Positions 45,712 to 54,812 are shown, counted from the first letter of the stretch. The stretch is 64,000 nt of DNA from Schaalia odontolytica (GCF_024584435.1 NZ_CP102197.1:1674001-1738000), one strand, 5' to 3'. The notes: generated by a model not told the origin, from the letters alone. Numbers and translations are program-made.

Positions 45712-48343
45712 TCAAGGCCCTTCGGGCCCCTCCCCATCAGACCTGCTGGACGTCTTGAGGCGCTTGAGCGCCAACGACGATCGCCTCCTGGGCAGCGTGA
45801 CCCTCCCGGGCCGTTGCGCCCAGTTCGCATCGTGGCCGTCGTGGGTCTGCCCCGCAGTCGTGGAGGCATGGCGTCGGCGGGGGGTCGCGAGGCCCTGGAC
45901 TCACCAGCGTCGCGCCCTCGACGCACTGCGCGGCGGCTCCGACGTCGTGCTGGCGACGGGCACCGGTTCCGGCAAGTCGCTGGCCGCGTGGACCCCAATC
46001 CTCTCCGACCTCGTCGAGGCCGAGGAATCCTCCCGCATTTCGGCGATCCACCGTCGCCCAACGGCCCTGTACCTGGCCCCGACCAAGGCCCTCGCCGCTG
46101 ATCAGCTGGCGTCACTGACGGCGCTGCTCGGCCAGGCCGCGCGCGCCACCGAGCGTGGCGCGCCGGAGCCCGACGGCGTCGATGAGCGCCTGAGACGCGT
46201 ACGCGCCCAGTGCGTGGACGGCGACACGCCGCGCGAGGCCAAGGAGTGGGCGCGGGCGGGCGCGGACCTCGTCCTGTCGAACCCCGATTTCTTGCACCAC
46301 GTCATGCTGCCCGCCCACCAGCGTTGGTCACGCTTCCTCGCATCGCTGCGCCTCATCGTCATCGACGAGGCGCACCATTGGCGAGGCGTGACCGGCTCGC
46401 ACGTCGCCCTCCTCGTGCGCAGGCTCCTGCGCGTCGCACACCACCTGGGCGCGGATCCGAGGATCCTCATGCTCAGCGCGACCGTGCGCGACGCGCGGGC
46501 GGTGGGACGGGTGCTCACGGGGCGCGACCCGACCGCGGTCACCCAGGACGGTTCCCCCGTCGGCGAGCACGAGCTGGTCCTGTGGCAGGGGAGAGTAGTC
46601 GCCGACGCATCCGAGGTGGACATCTCCTCGTTCCTGGATGCCATCGACGCCCCGCCCGGCACCGCGACGCTGAGTGTTCCCCTCGTACGGCGCAGCGCCG
46701 GTGCGGAGGCCGCCGCTCTCGGCTGCGCGTTCGTCGAGGAGGGGGCGCGCCTGTTGGCCTTCGTCCGCTCGCGAGCCGGCGCCGAGGCCGTGGCCGCCCA
46801 GATCCGCGACCGCCTGTCATCACATGCCTCGCCCCTGGCGGGCAGGGTGGGCGCCTACCGGGGCGGGTACCTGCCCGAGGAGCGGCGCGCCCTCGAAGAC
46901 GCGATCCGGACGGGGGCTGTGCGGGCGCTGGCGACCACCTCGGCCCTGGAGATGGGGTTGGACATCTCGGGACTGGATGCGACCCTGACGGTGGGGTGGC
47001 CGGGAACGAGGGCGTCCCTGCGTCAGCAGATCGGCCGCGCGGGGCGCGCCGGCGCCCCGGGAACGTCGGTTCTCATCGCGTCGGACAATCCCCTGGACGC
47101 CTATCTCGTGCGCCACCCGGAGGAGATCCTCGGACAGGTCGAAGCCTGCGTCATTGACCCCGCGAATCCGTGGGTGTTGGCCCCGCACGTGGCGGCCGCG
47201 GCGGCGGAGTTACCGATCACGGCATCCGACAACGCCTACTTTGGCGAGCATTTGGAGGCTATCGCCGAACGCCTGAGGGCCGACGGATACCTCAGGCGCC
47301 GGCCGGCCGGCTACTTCTGGGATGCCACCCGTCCCGAGCGTCCCACCGACTTGACGGACCTGCGCGGCTCCTCCGGGGACGTTCAGATCGTTGAGGCGCG
47401 CGCCGGAGCGGTCGTTGGCACCATCGACGAGGCCTCGGCCGATGCCCACGTGTTCCCCGGGGCGATCTACATCCACCAGGGACGCACCTTTCACGTCCTC
47501 AGCTTGTCCTCCCTCACCGAGCCCTGCGCTCCCGCCGCGCGGGGATGGCCGCATCTTCCGCTCGGGGCGAGCCCCGACCCGCTTGAGCGCGGCGTCGTCG
47601 AGCGGGAACACGGGGTCGAACGGGCGGAGGCGGTGTCCGAGGGGGCCGCACCCCTCATCGTCGCACCCCCACGTGGCCGCGACGCCCGGGTCGCCCTCGT
47701 CGAGGAGGTGCGTACCCCCTTGCGCACCCGCGCCTCCACGCACACGAGCGTCGAGGTGTGCGGCGTTGAGGAGTCCTACGCGAGCGGGGATGGGGCCGTC
47801 ACCTGGCATCACGGCCCGACGAACGTGTCGACGCGGGTGACCGACTATGATCTGCTGCGATTGCCCGGGCTCGAGTTCATTCGCAACGTGGAGCTATCCC
47901 TCCCCACCCACACGCTTGCCACGAAGTCAACGTGGTTCACGCTCGCTCCGGTCGTGCTGAAAGCGGCGGGGATTGAGGCACGCGACCTTGCGGGAACGCT
48001 GCACGCGACCGAGCACGCGATGATCGGGATGCTGCCGGTGGTGACGACGTGCGATCGGTGGGACCTGGGTGGGCTATCGACCGAGCGACATGACGACACG
48101 GGTTTGCCCACGGTTTTCGTTCACGACGCGTTCCGAGGCGGGGCAGGGCACGCGCTCGCGGGGTACCGCAGCGCGCGCGAGTGGGTGACCGCGACCCTGG
48201 AGGCCGTCTCGTGCTGCGACTGCGAGTCGGGATGCCCGCGCTGCGTTCAGTCCCCCAAGTGTGGCAACGGCAACGAACCCCTTTCGAAGGCGGGTGCCCT
48301 GCGCCTGCTCGCCTACCTGCGTGATCGGGCGCCGGGAGCCTAG
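45701..48343 (+). CDS. DEAD/DEAH-box helicase with DUF1998 (MrfA-like)
   Basis: It is a superfamily 2 DNA helicase; Bacillus MrfA acts in mitomycin C repair. The 880 residues show the Q/P region TRPWTHQ-like ARPWTHQRRALDALRGG, Walker A LATGTGSGKSLAAW, Ia LYLAPTKALAADQL, II LIVIDEAHHWRG, III ILMLSAT, motif V ATTSALEMGLDISGLDATLT, VI RQQIGRAGRAG, and a C-terminal DUF1998 zinc cluster SCCDCESGCPRCVQSPKCGN. An equivalent gene (Rv3649) opens the homologous region in M. tuberculosis. Its TAG stop lies in the palindrome CCTAGG shared with the minus-strand stop of the original Tad-operon end. Confidence 0.93.
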   Translation: MSTDQGPSGPSPSDLLDVLRRLSANDDRLLGSVTLPGRCAQFASWPSWVCPAVVEAWRRRGVARPWTHQRRALDALRGGSDVVLATGTGSGKSLAAWTPILSDLVEAEESSRISAIHRRPTALYLAPTKALAADQLASLTALLGQAARATERGAPEPDGVDERLRRVRAQCVDGDTPREAKEWARAGADLVLSNPDFLHHVMLPAHQRWSRFLASLRLIVIDEAHHWRGVTGSHVALLVRRLLRVAHHLGADPRILMLSATVRDARAVGRVLTGRDPTAVTQDGSPVGEHELVLWQGRVVADASEVDISSFLDAIDAPPGTATLSVPLVRRSAGAEAAALGCAFVEEGARLLAFVRSRAGAEAVAAQIRDRLSSHASPLAGRVGAYRGGYLPEERRALEDAIRTGAVRALATTSALEMGLDISGLDATLTVGWPGTRASLRQQIGRAGRAGAPGTSVLIASDNPLDAYLVRHPEEILGQVEACVIDPANPWVLAPHVAAAAAELPITASDNAYFGEHLEAIAERLRADGYLRRRPAGYFWDATRPERPTDLTDLRGSSGDVQIVEARAGAVVGTIDEASADAHVFPGAIYIHQGRTFHVLSLSSLTEPCAPAARGWPHLPLGASPDPLERGVVEREHGVERAEAVSEGAAPLIVAPPRGRDARVALVEEVRTPLRTRASTHTSVEVCGVEESYASGDGAVTWHHGPTNVSTRVTDYDLLRLPGLEFIRNVELSLPTHTLATKSTWFTLAPVVLKAAGIEARDLAGTLHATEHAMIGMLPVVTTCDRWDLGGLSTERHDDTGLPTVFVHDAFRGGAGHALAGYRSAREWVTATLEAVSCCDCESGCPRCVQSPKCGNGNEPLSKAGALRLLAYLRDRAPGA

Positions 48344-48378
48344 GCGGGTTCGTCGCCCTCACGCCGGTTGGCACCGGC

Positions 48379-48504
48379 CCGCACCCTGGCGCGCAGGATC
48401 GCCGATATTACAAGACATAGCCAGACTCGTCGCGTCTCATCGGGTCCTCAGCGCCTCCTGAATGACAGATTCGAGGGCTGAGCGCACCGCGTCCGATTTG
48501 AGGA
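48379..48504. repeat. Duplicated fragments of Tad-operon genes (left side of an insertion)
   Basis: Two pieces are joined here. Bases 48379-48409 are a near copy (about 2 differences) of the 3' end of the gene at 50161-50541, and read on through to a natural-looking C-terminus that ends at the helicase stop. Bases 48414-48504 are a perfect 91-bp copy of 50850-50940, which spans the start of the TadE-like gene and the end of the DUF4244 gene. Neither piece is a working gene. PfkB sequence follows. Confidence 0.9.
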
Positions 48505-48555
48505 AGCTCGGCGGTCCAGTATCCGACATCATCCTGGGACATCTGGACCACACCG

Positions 48556-49455
48556 TCACCGAGCCAGAAGCCGCTCTAGCGTCTCAGCGTCGACAAAACT
48601 CGTGTGTGTCCCGAGGGTCCCGCACGCCCAGGCGCCACCCACCGCGCCCGCGCGGGCGGCCCCGAAGACATCGCCGTGGTCCAAGTAGTGGCACAGAAAA
48701 GCCGCCACAAAACTGTCGCCAGCCCCGTTGCTATCCACGACCGGACGACCGGGAATAGAGATCGGGCTGATCCGCAGTGGCAACTCGTCCGACCGTTGCC
48801 ACACACGGGCGCCCTCACTCCCGGCCATCACCACCACGAACTGGGCACGCCCTCGGGCGAAAACGTCTGCGACCACACCGGACTCGTCCCTTAGCGCCGC
48901 GGCTGACACAAAGACGTAGTCGGCACCATAGGCAAAATCCTTGTGATAGTCGGCAACACCATCCCAGTCATGCAGGTCGGTCGACGTCGACCGACCTGCG
49001 GCAACAGCGTCCCGCAAGGCGTACCTCGCCCAGTTCATGATTGAGACGTGCACGTGACGGGACCTCTCGATGCCTTCGCGCCACAGCGACGAATCGGGAA
49101 TAAACTCGAACGGATGTCGTGGATCGTACAGGGACATGCGCTGCCCTTCCTCGGTCACCAAATTCACCGAGCGTCGCGTGCCGCTGATGTGCGTGACGAA
49201 TGTTATCGGGATCCCAGCAGCTGAGTAAGCGTCCTGGATGAGCCGACCTTCAGCGTCATCTCCGATCACGTCCGCCATGGCGGAGGTGCGGCCAAGCGTG
49301 TGGACACCGAAGGCCACGCCGTTACCCGTGTGACCCACGACGGTCACGATGGGCGGAACCATCATGGAATCCACAACAGGGAGGGGCAAGGATTTCACTC
49401 GGACAATGTGATCGACTCCCACGCCGCCTACCACCAGAACATCTGCCTGAGTCAT
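48556..49455 (-). CDS. PfkB-family carbohydrate/nucleoside kinase
   Basis: It is an ATP-dependent kinase of the ribokinase fold; the substrate is not determinable. The 299-residue protein has VLVVGGVGVDHIVRVKSLPL at the N-terminus, GHTGNGVAFGVHTLGRTSAM, and the catalytic anion-hole motif VVDSNGAGDSFVAAFL near residue 250. GGAGAGAAA precedes the ATG at 49455. It lies between duplicated Tad fragments on one side and an IS3 remnant on the other, so it is probably cargo of a rearrangement. Its base composition is less GC-biased than the Tad genes. Confidence 0.88.
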   Translation of the reverse strand: MTQADVLVVGGVGVDHIVRVKSLPLPVVDSMMVPPIVTVVGHTGNGVAFGVHTLGRTSAMADVIGDDAEGRLIQDAYSAAGIPITFVTHISGTRRSVNLVTEEGQRMSLYDPRHPFEFIPDSSLWREGIERSRHVHVSIMNWARYALRDAVAAGRSTSTDLHDWDGVADYHKDFAYGADYVFVSAAALRDESGVVADVFARGRAQFVVVMAGSEGARVWQRSDELPLRISPISIPGRPVVDSNGAGDSFVAAFLCHYLDHGDVFGAARAGAVGGAWACGTLGTHTSFVDAETLERLLAR

Positions 49456-49533
49456 TTTCTCTCCATTTTCTTTCACGTGGGTTCAGCCCACACTGAACTG
49501 CTGGGTGTTTTTCGGACAGTGCTTGTTTGTGTT

Positions 49534-49950
49534 TCAGGCTGCATTCGTTAAGTCCAGGAAATCGCTTTCGACCCCGTCGGGAATGCGACACCCTAGAGTT
49601 GGGTGGAGACGAGTACGACTGTATCTCAGTTCGATCCACGAGGCGATATCCTTGATCGCCCTGTCCTTCGTGGGATAGACCATTCGGTGAGCCCTCTCGT
49701 TCTTGCGCGTAGCGTTGAATGACTGAAGCCCAAGCGTTGTCCCAGCACACCCCCGTACGCCCCACTGACGGGCGAATACCATAGGACTTGAGGCGATCCA
49801 GGAACCTCTGGGACGTGTACTGCTTCCCCGTGTCGGAGTGAAAGATCGTCACACACTCCTCGACCGGGCATCTCCTGACCGACATGTCAATGGCCTGGCA
49901 CACCAGGGAGGTGTGCATGTGGTCGGCCATCGCATAACCGGCCCGCGCGG
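49534..49950 (-). pseudogene. IS3-family transposase OrfB, truncated and frameshifted
   Basis: The integrase-core part is readable in two frames. The first carries YAMADHMHTSLVCQAIDMSV, FHSDTGKQYTSQRFLDRLKS and SVGRTGVCWDNAWA. The frame then shifts near 49725, and SFNATRKNERAHRMVYPTKD, WIELRYSRTRLHPTLG and IPDGVESDFLDLTNAA finish the protein. The OrfA part and the N-terminus of OrfB are absent. This IS copy cannot transpose by itself. Confidence 0.85.
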
Positions 49951-49978
49951 CCACCCCCCGGTAGGCGCGCCGCACAGA

Positions 49979-50014
49979 CTCGAAGGGGCCGACCCTGAGG
50001 CCGACCCCTTCGAG
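49979..50014. repeat. Inverted repeat beside the IS3 remnant
   Basis: CTCGAAGGGG pairs with CCCCTTCGAG, and the inner GGCCGACC-like sequences partly pair. It lies between the transposase remnant and unassigned sequence (50015-50160) and looks like a stranded terminator or element end. Confidence 0.5.
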
Positions 50015-50160
50015 TATCCCATCAACACAGTGCAAGTCTTCCGATGCGCTCCCTTTCTTGGCCACCCTTTGTGGGTGTTGCCCTTGGCTTGATGACTCCT
50101 AATGTAGGGGCCCCACCTGTGGGAAGCATTGAACGAAGCTGGCAATTCCCTGTGAATTTC

Positions 50161-50541
50161 TTACCCACCGGTCCCGGCCCGCGCCCTGGCGCGCAGGATC
50201 GCCGGTACTCCAACGATTCGGATGCTGGAGGAGACCTCCACCAGGCAGTCGCTTCCCCTCACCTCGCAGGACTGTACAATCGCCCCGTTGGCCCGGGCCA
50301 CGGAGGAGGCGGACGCGCACGGCCGCTCCCCCACGTCTTCCCAGGCTGCGGTGGCCGCCTGCTCCGCCCCCGCCAGGGACGCCACGTCGGCGACGGCCTG
50401 CAGTCGCACGGAGGCGCTGCGCGCCGCGCCGACGCCACCGAGGGTCACCGCCAGGAGTATGCACAGGACGATCATGGCCAGGCAGTTGACGGTTCCCGAT
50501 CCCTCCTCGCCCGCGCGCAGGCGCGCCGCCGCGGCTCTCAC
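50161..50541 (-). CDS. Tad-operon membrane/pseudopilin-like protein with altered C-terminus
   Basis: The 126-residue protein has a hydrophobic N-terminal segment (GTVNCLAMIVLCILLAVTLG) followed by LQAVADVASLAGAEQAATAA, the pattern of the last Tad-locus protein of actinobacteria (Rv3654c-like; TadE/TadG-type, helicase/secretion neighbourhood). The GTG start overlaps the TadE-like stop (GTGA). After ILRARARAG the frame ends quickly at TAA. The fragment next to the helicase (48344-48409) carries what looks like the original ending (ANRREGDEPA). The gene's last residues have thus been replaced by insertion. Confidence 0.75.
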   Translation of the reverse strand: MRAAAARLRAGEEGSGTVNCLAMIVLCILLAVTLGGVGAARSASVRLQAVADVASLAGAEQAATAAWEDVGERPCASASSVARANGAIVQSCEVRGSDCLVEVSSSIRIVGVPAILRARARAGTGG

Positions 50542-50876
50542 GGCAGGTTCCCCTCGTCGAGCGTGGTGACCGTGCAGCGGGCCACGCCCCCCGACCAGCC
50601 CAACACGCCGCGGTAGGGGGCACTTCCGGCGACACTCACCCATCCACCCGAGCGCGTCACAGCGTAGGTTCCCGGCGCGTACGCCGCCCGCGCTGCCGCC
50701 TGCGGATCCTGCGCACCGGTAGATGCTGCTCTGGCTCCTTCACGAACCGCCTGACACAGGGACGATCCGGTGATTCCCGCCTGAGCAACCGCTACGATGA
50801 CGCCAATCATCAGGGTGACAGCAACGAACCCAACGGCGTGCTCGACGGTGACATAGCCAGACTCGTCGCGTCTCAT
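50538..50876 (-). CDS. TadE-like pseudopilin
   Basis: The 112 residues begin MRRDESGYVTVEHAVGFVAV, with the TadE-type TVEHAVGFVAVTLMIGVIVA membrane segment and a conserved Glu. QAVREGARAASTGAQDPQAA follows. Its ATG overlaps the DUF4244 stop (ATGA), and its own stop overlaps the next start. It is part of the Tad fimbria export/assembly machinery. Confidence 0.82.
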   Translation of the reverse strand: MRRDESGYVTVEHAVGFVAVTLMIGVIVAVAQAGITGSSLCQAVREGARAASTGAQDPQAAARAAYAPGTYAVTRSGGWVSVAGSAPYRGVLGWSGGVARCTVTTLDEGNLP

Positions 50877-50940
50877 CGGGTCCTCAGCGCCTCCTGAATG
50901 ACAGATTCGAGGGCTGAGCGCACCGCGTCCGATTTGAGGA
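50850..50940. repeat. 91-bp direct repeat, functional copy
   Basis: Identical to 48414-48504. This copy covers the 3' end of the DUF4244 gene and the first nine codons of the TadE-like gene. Confidence 0.95.
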
Positions 50941-51148
50941 TCACGATGAGTAGTCCCGCGAACCCAGCGGCCGCAATGGTGCCGATCGCATACTCGACCG
51001 TGGTAGCCCCCGCCTCCGGATCATGCCGCCCTGAGCGGGCCTCGTCGGTGTCGGCGTCCCCCAGTCGGCGCACCGCCGCCACGAAACGACCGCGCGCGGC
51101 GAGCTGGACGCCCAGCGCCGCCAGGTTGATTCGATCGATGATCGTCAT
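50873..51148 (-). CDS. DUF4244 protein (Flp pilin-like)
   Basis: The 91-residue protein has a charged head and GATTVEYAIGTIAAAGFAGL, a Flp/class III pilin-like hydrophobic segment preceded by Gly and with a Glu at position +5, then KSDAVRSALESVIQEALRTR. DUF4244 proteins are encoded in actinobacterial Tad loci, probably as the major pilin. GGACAGACCA precedes the ATG at 51148. The last 68 bases of this gene lie within the perfect 91-bp repeat also present at 48414-48504. Confidence 0.85.
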   Translation of the reverse strand: MTIIDRINLAALGVQLAARGRFVAAVRRLGDADTDEARSGRHDPEAGATTVEYAIGTIAAAGFAGLLIVILKSDAVRSALESVIQEALRTR

Positions 51149-51282
51149 TGGTCTGTCCTTTCCTCGTGCGCGCCCCTCGGCGTGCACGCCCAGTGTGAGT
51201 CCCTCCACCGCCTGCCCACCATGGGGCCAGGAGGATCTGTGGATATCCGGTGGGAGCACTTCCTTCCTGTGGATGCGCCCGT

Positions 51283-52560
51283 CTACATGTCGATTCCGGC
51301 CATCAGGTAGGCCAGGAGGGGGCCGATCCCCAGCGCGAGGAATGCGGGCAGGAAAAACAACCCCAGGGGAGCGACCAGGCGGACGCCGAGCTCCTCGGCT
51401 TTGGTCTTCGCGTCGGCGAGGCGCATCCGGCGCTCCCATGCGGCGCAGCGAGCCAACATCAACTCGGGGGCGGCGCCGCAGGTCCACGCGGCCTCGAGGG
51501 CGTCGCGCAGCGGATGAGCCCATCCGGGCGCCTCCTCCCAGGCCTCGGCCCAGGAGACCCCGAGCCGCAGGGAGGCGGCCGTCCAGGCCAGGGTTTCCGT
51601 CTCGCAGGCCGATGCGAGGCAGCCAAGCACCCGGGGAATGGCCGCCCCGCTGGCCAGTCCCGAGGCGGCCAGGTCGCACGCGAGGGCGGAGTCCACCTCC
51701 TCGCGAACTCGCGCGCACGCCGAGAGAATCCTGTGGCACGAGGCGATTCCCGCGCCCCACGCTGCAGCCCCGACGGCGGCACACAGGCTTCCGGCCCCTC
51801 CTCCCGTGTAGAAGGCCCACGGGGAGGCTCCCAGCGAGTATGCCGCGACGATGCCGACGAGGGGAAGGGCGCTCAGGACGCGGGCGGACATGAGGGGGCC
51901 CGCGGAGGCCACTCGCCGCGCCTCGGCGACCGCTTGAGCATCGTCGATCGCTCCCCCAATGGCATCGAGGACATCGGCCAGGGGCGCACCGAGCCGGTGA
52001 CTGTATCGGCAGGCCACAACGATGGAGAAGGCGCTGGAACGAGCGGCATCGGGGGAGCGCGAGCGCGCGGAGGGAAGGCTCCAGCCGCCCTGGGTTCTCG
52101 CCCACTGTGCAACGATGCGGGGACAGGAGTCCTGGCCCTGCTCTTCGGCGCCGCCCGCACCGATCCTGCCCAACGCGAGCCGCCAGGCCTCGGCCGCGGG
52201 GGACCCCGAACGGAGCCTGGTGGAGACTTCCGCAACCAGGAGCGACAGTTCCCGGGGCGTTGGAGGCCCCTGCGCCCGCCCCCTGTGCCGCCCCGATCCC
52301 GCGCCGATCAGGCGGCCACTCGCTGTACCCCCCGACTGAGCGTCGACCTCCCGTTTCGCGCCTCCCGCAGCGCTACGCGCCCACGCGCGCACGATGCGCC
52401 GCTCGCGTGCGCCCCGCACGGCGCTCGCCGCGGCTCCGGTCAGAGACCCCAGGACGCACACCCCGAGGGAGATGGCCACGGCGATCCAACCGGCCGATTC
52501 GAAGCGGTGAACCACCGCCGCACCCGTGGATGCGGTCAACGCCCCTACCCACCAGCTCAT
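51283..52560 (-). CDS. TadB-TadC type II secretion F fusion
   Basis: It is the inner-membrane platform of the Tad apparatus. The 425-residue protein contains two T2SSF-type units in one chain. The first resembles TadB (ELSLLVAEVSTRLRSGSPAA, YSHRLGAPLADVLDAIGGAI, then two helices). The second resembles TadC (DLAASGLASGAAIPRVLGCL, ARCAAWERRMRLADAKTKAE, then VAPLGLFFLPAFLALGIGPL). In most Tad systems these are two genes. The ATG at 52560 overlaps the tadA stop (ATGA). The C-terminal helix ends AYLMAGIDM. Confidence 0.85.
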   Translation of the reverse strand: MSWWVGALTASTGAAVVHRFESAGWIAVAISLGVCVLGSLTGAAASAVRGARERRIVRAWARSAAGGAKREVDAQSGGTASGRLIGAGSGRHRGRAQGPPTPRELSLLVAEVSTRLRSGSPAAEAWRLALGRIGAGGAEEQGQDSCPRIVAQWARTQGGWSLPSARSRSPDAARSSAFSIVVACRYSHRLGAPLADVLDAIGGAIDDAQAVAEARRVASAGPLMSARVLSALPLVGIVAAYSLGASPWAFYTGGGAGSLCAAVGAAAWGAGIASCHRILSACARVREEVDSALACDLAASGLASGAAIPRVLGCLASACETETLAWTAASLRLGVSWAEAWEEAPGWAHPLRDALEAAWTCGAAPELMLARCAAWERRMRLADAKTKAEELGVRLVAPLGLFFLPAFLALGIGPLLAYLMAGIDM

Positions 52561-53669
52561 AGCCCCACCCGCCCCGCCAGGGATGTCCACGCCTCGTGGT
52601 CGCGGACAGTACCGTCGTCGCTGGAGGTGAGCGCGGGAACGCACTCGAGGATATCGCCCGCCTTCGTGAGGACCCCCACCTCGACCACCCGCCGGTGCCC
52701 GCGCTGGTCACGCTTCATGTGCAGGATCGCGTCGAGGGCACTGGCCGCCTGGGCGGCAACCGCCGACTCGCTCATGCCCGCGAGCGCGCCGAGGGCTGCG
52801 AGCCGAGCGGGCACCTCGCGCACGCCGTTGGCATGCAGGGTTGCCCACCCCCCGTCGTGGCCCGTGTTGAGGGCGGTGAGCACGTCTCGGACCTCCGGGC
52901 CTCGGCATTCCCCCAGGACGAGGCGGTCGGGGCGCATGCGCATCGCGGCACGCACCAGGTCCGCGAGGGTGACGCTCCCTCGCCCCTCGACGTTTGGCTT
53001 GCGTTCGATGAGGTGGACGCAGTGCGGGTGCGCGGGCGCGATCTCGGGTACCTCCTCGATGCACACGATCCTCTCGCCCGCAGGAACCAGCGCGAGCGCG
53101 GCGCCCAGGAGCGTCGTCTTTCCGCTGCCGGTGGCACCGGAGACGAGAACGTTGGAGCGGGAGGCGACCAGGGCACGCACGAGCGGGCCAACGGGCCCCG
53201 GGAGGGTACCCCGCCCCTCGAGGTCGCCGATCCGCAGGCGGGACTTACCGAGTATCCGCAGCGACACGAGGGTTCCAGAGCCCGAGACGGGCGCCAGCAC
53301 CGCGTGCATGCGCACCCCGCCCGGGAGGGTCCCGTCCGCGATCGGGCTGGCGTCGTCCAGGCGCACCCCGCACGCCGACGCCATGCGGATCGCCAGCCGC
53401 GTTGCCTCGGAAGGCTCGGCGATCCCCGCGTCGGTGCGCACGAGGCCGCCTCCCCTGTCCACCCACGCCTGCGTGCCGTTGATGAGCACGTCGGTGACCG
53501 AGGGGTCATCCAGTATCGAGGCCAGGGCGAGGGTCATTCCGCGCTGCCGCGCTCGTAGGGTGTCGAGGGCGCGGGCCGCCTCGCTCGCGCCGCATCCGGG
53601 GCGGGAGGCGGTTGCGGCGGCGAGGGCAGGGGAGGTGCCCCGGGCGAGGAGTCGCAGCGCGTTACGCAT
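52557..53669 (-). CDS. tadA: Tad secretion ATPase
   Basis: The CpaF/TadA ATPase powers pilus assembly. The 370 residues contain VTDVLINGTQAWVDRGGGL, VRMHAVLAPVSGSGTLVSLR, Walker A VLVSGATGSGKTTLLG (about 175-190), the Asp box RIVCIEEVPEIAP, LIERKPNVEGRGSVTLADLV and Walker B/His box LVLGECRGPEVRDVLTALNT with GWATLHANG. The first ~40 residues are shorter than in many TadA proteins. It overlaps the Ssd-like gene by 8 bases. Confidence 0.93.
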   Translation of the reverse strand: MRNALRLLARGTSPALAAATASRPGCGASEAARALDTLRARQRGMTLALASILDDPSVTDVLINGTQAWVDRGGGLVRTDAGIAEPSEATRLAIRMASACGVRLDDASPIADGTLPGGVRMHAVLAPVSGSGTLVSLRILGKSRLRIGDLEGRGTLPGPVGPLVRALVASRSNVLVSGATGSGKTTLLGAALALVPAGERIVCIEEVPEIAPAHPHCVHLIERKPNVEGRGSVTLADLVRAAMRMRPDRLVLGECRGPEVRDVLTALNTGHDGGWATLHANGVREVPARLAALGALAGMSESAVAAQAASALDAILHMKRDQRGHRRVVEVGVLTKAGDILECVPALTSSDDGTVRDHEAWTSLAGRVGL

Positions 53670-54669
53670 GAGCAGTCTCTCCCCGGCGGAGACGGGGCGC
53701 GGAGCGCTCGGCCCGATCTCGGGTGCCGGAAGCGTCCGAGAGGGCTTGGCGCAGCGCTCGCAGGTCCTTCCCGGGGCGCCTCGGTGCGCGCAGGATCGGT
53801 GTGGGAGCGCAGTGGGCCAGTCCCCGGCTGCGCCCGCGACGTGCGTTCACGAGGGTGATGGCCGGGCAGGGCGGAGGCGCGACCGAGAGAGCGACGGCCA
53901 TAGCGGCGGCGCCCTCCAGGTCGCCTCTCGTCACGAGGACGAGGGCGTGAGCTCCGATGGCCCGAACGCATCGCGCCGCAGCGCGGTTCCATCGTCCGGC
54001 GTCCACGATGAGGGGGCCGTCGATCGATCGGCACGCCGCCTCCACCCTGGGATCGTCGGCCTGGGCGCCACCGCGCCCATCTCCCACGAGGCAAGCAACT
54101 CCGTTGAGCACGGGAAGCTGGCCGCGCAGGGAGGGCAGGTAGGAGTCCTCGCAGGCATCGAGGTCGGCCCAACGCACCCCCGGGACGCAGTGGTCGCGGG
54201 CCTTGGCAAGACCCGGCACCGACCCCGATGCGTCGACGAGGACGGGCGCCGCGTCGGCCGGACTCGTCGGCGCGGCGCGGCGAAAGAGCGACGTCCTTGC
54301 CCACCCGGACCACGATGGACGACGAGCGAGCAGGCGCACGACGCTGGTGACCCCCACTCCCCCGGCGATCCCAGCCACCACCCACGTCGGACCCGACCGG
54401 CGCGCGAGCCGGGACGCCTCGGCGATGAGGGAGACAAGGAGGGCGGTGTCCCGAGGAAGGCTCACCTGCCCCGCGTCCCCGACGCGGACGCAGGGCACAC
54501 CCGCTGGCACCGGGGTGCCGGGAGCGGCCAGCGTGAGCACCGCGTCGGTGGGGTCCGCGCACGTCGTCACCCCCGCGAGGACGGCTGCGTCGTGAGCGCA
54601 TTCGAGGTCGGGTGGGGCGAGGCCGACGAGGGCGACCGGGCCTCGAATCGGCATGGGGTCGGCGTTCAT
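53662..54669 (-). CDS. Ssd/CpaE-like protein of the Tad locus
   Basis: In mycobacteria the equivalent (Rv3660c, Ssd) is called septum-site determining protein; in Tad loci the equivalent is the MinD-like CpaE/TadZ that localises the machine. The 335 residues have a receiver-like N-terminus (VALVGLAPPDLECAHDAAVL), a deviant P-loop (VVAGIAGGVGVTSVVRLLAR, no standard GKT), and PVLVDASGSVPGLAKARDHC. The absence of the usual lysine and serine of the P-loop suggests weak or no ATP hydrolysis. The ATG at 54669 was chosen because upstream residues are unconserved. Confidence 0.8.
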   Translation of the reverse strand: MNADPMPIRGPVALVGLAPPDLECAHDAAVLAGVTTCADPTDAVLTLAAPGTPVPAGVPCVRVGDAGQVSLPRDTALLVSLIAEASRLARRSGPTWVVAGIAGGVGVTSVVRLLARRPSWSGWARTSLFRRAAPTSPADAAPVLVDASGSVPGLAKARDHCVPGVRWADLDACEDSYLPSLRGQLPVLNGVACLVGDGRGGAQADDPRVEAACRSIDGPLIVDAGRWNRAAARCVRAIGAHALVLVTRGDLEGAAAMAVALSVAPPPCPAITLVNARRGRSRGLAHCAPTPILRAPRRPGKDLRALRQALSDASGTRDRAERSAPRLRRGETAHA

Positions 54670-54812
54670 GGGTCCACCGTGCGCCCGCTCGCCCGTGCCC
54701 GTCCAAGCGCGACCCCCTCCCCTGTGGACAACGCCGACACAAGGTGTCACGCTGTGAACGAAGAGGTCCGATGGGGGGCCCGCCCACACCTACCGAGGCT
54801 GGAGTGATTGCG

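Noticed and set aside
50044..50616. A 190-codon plus-strand open frame
   Set aside because: It is antisense to Tad-locus genes and built of Arg/Pro/Gly-rich shadow sequence.
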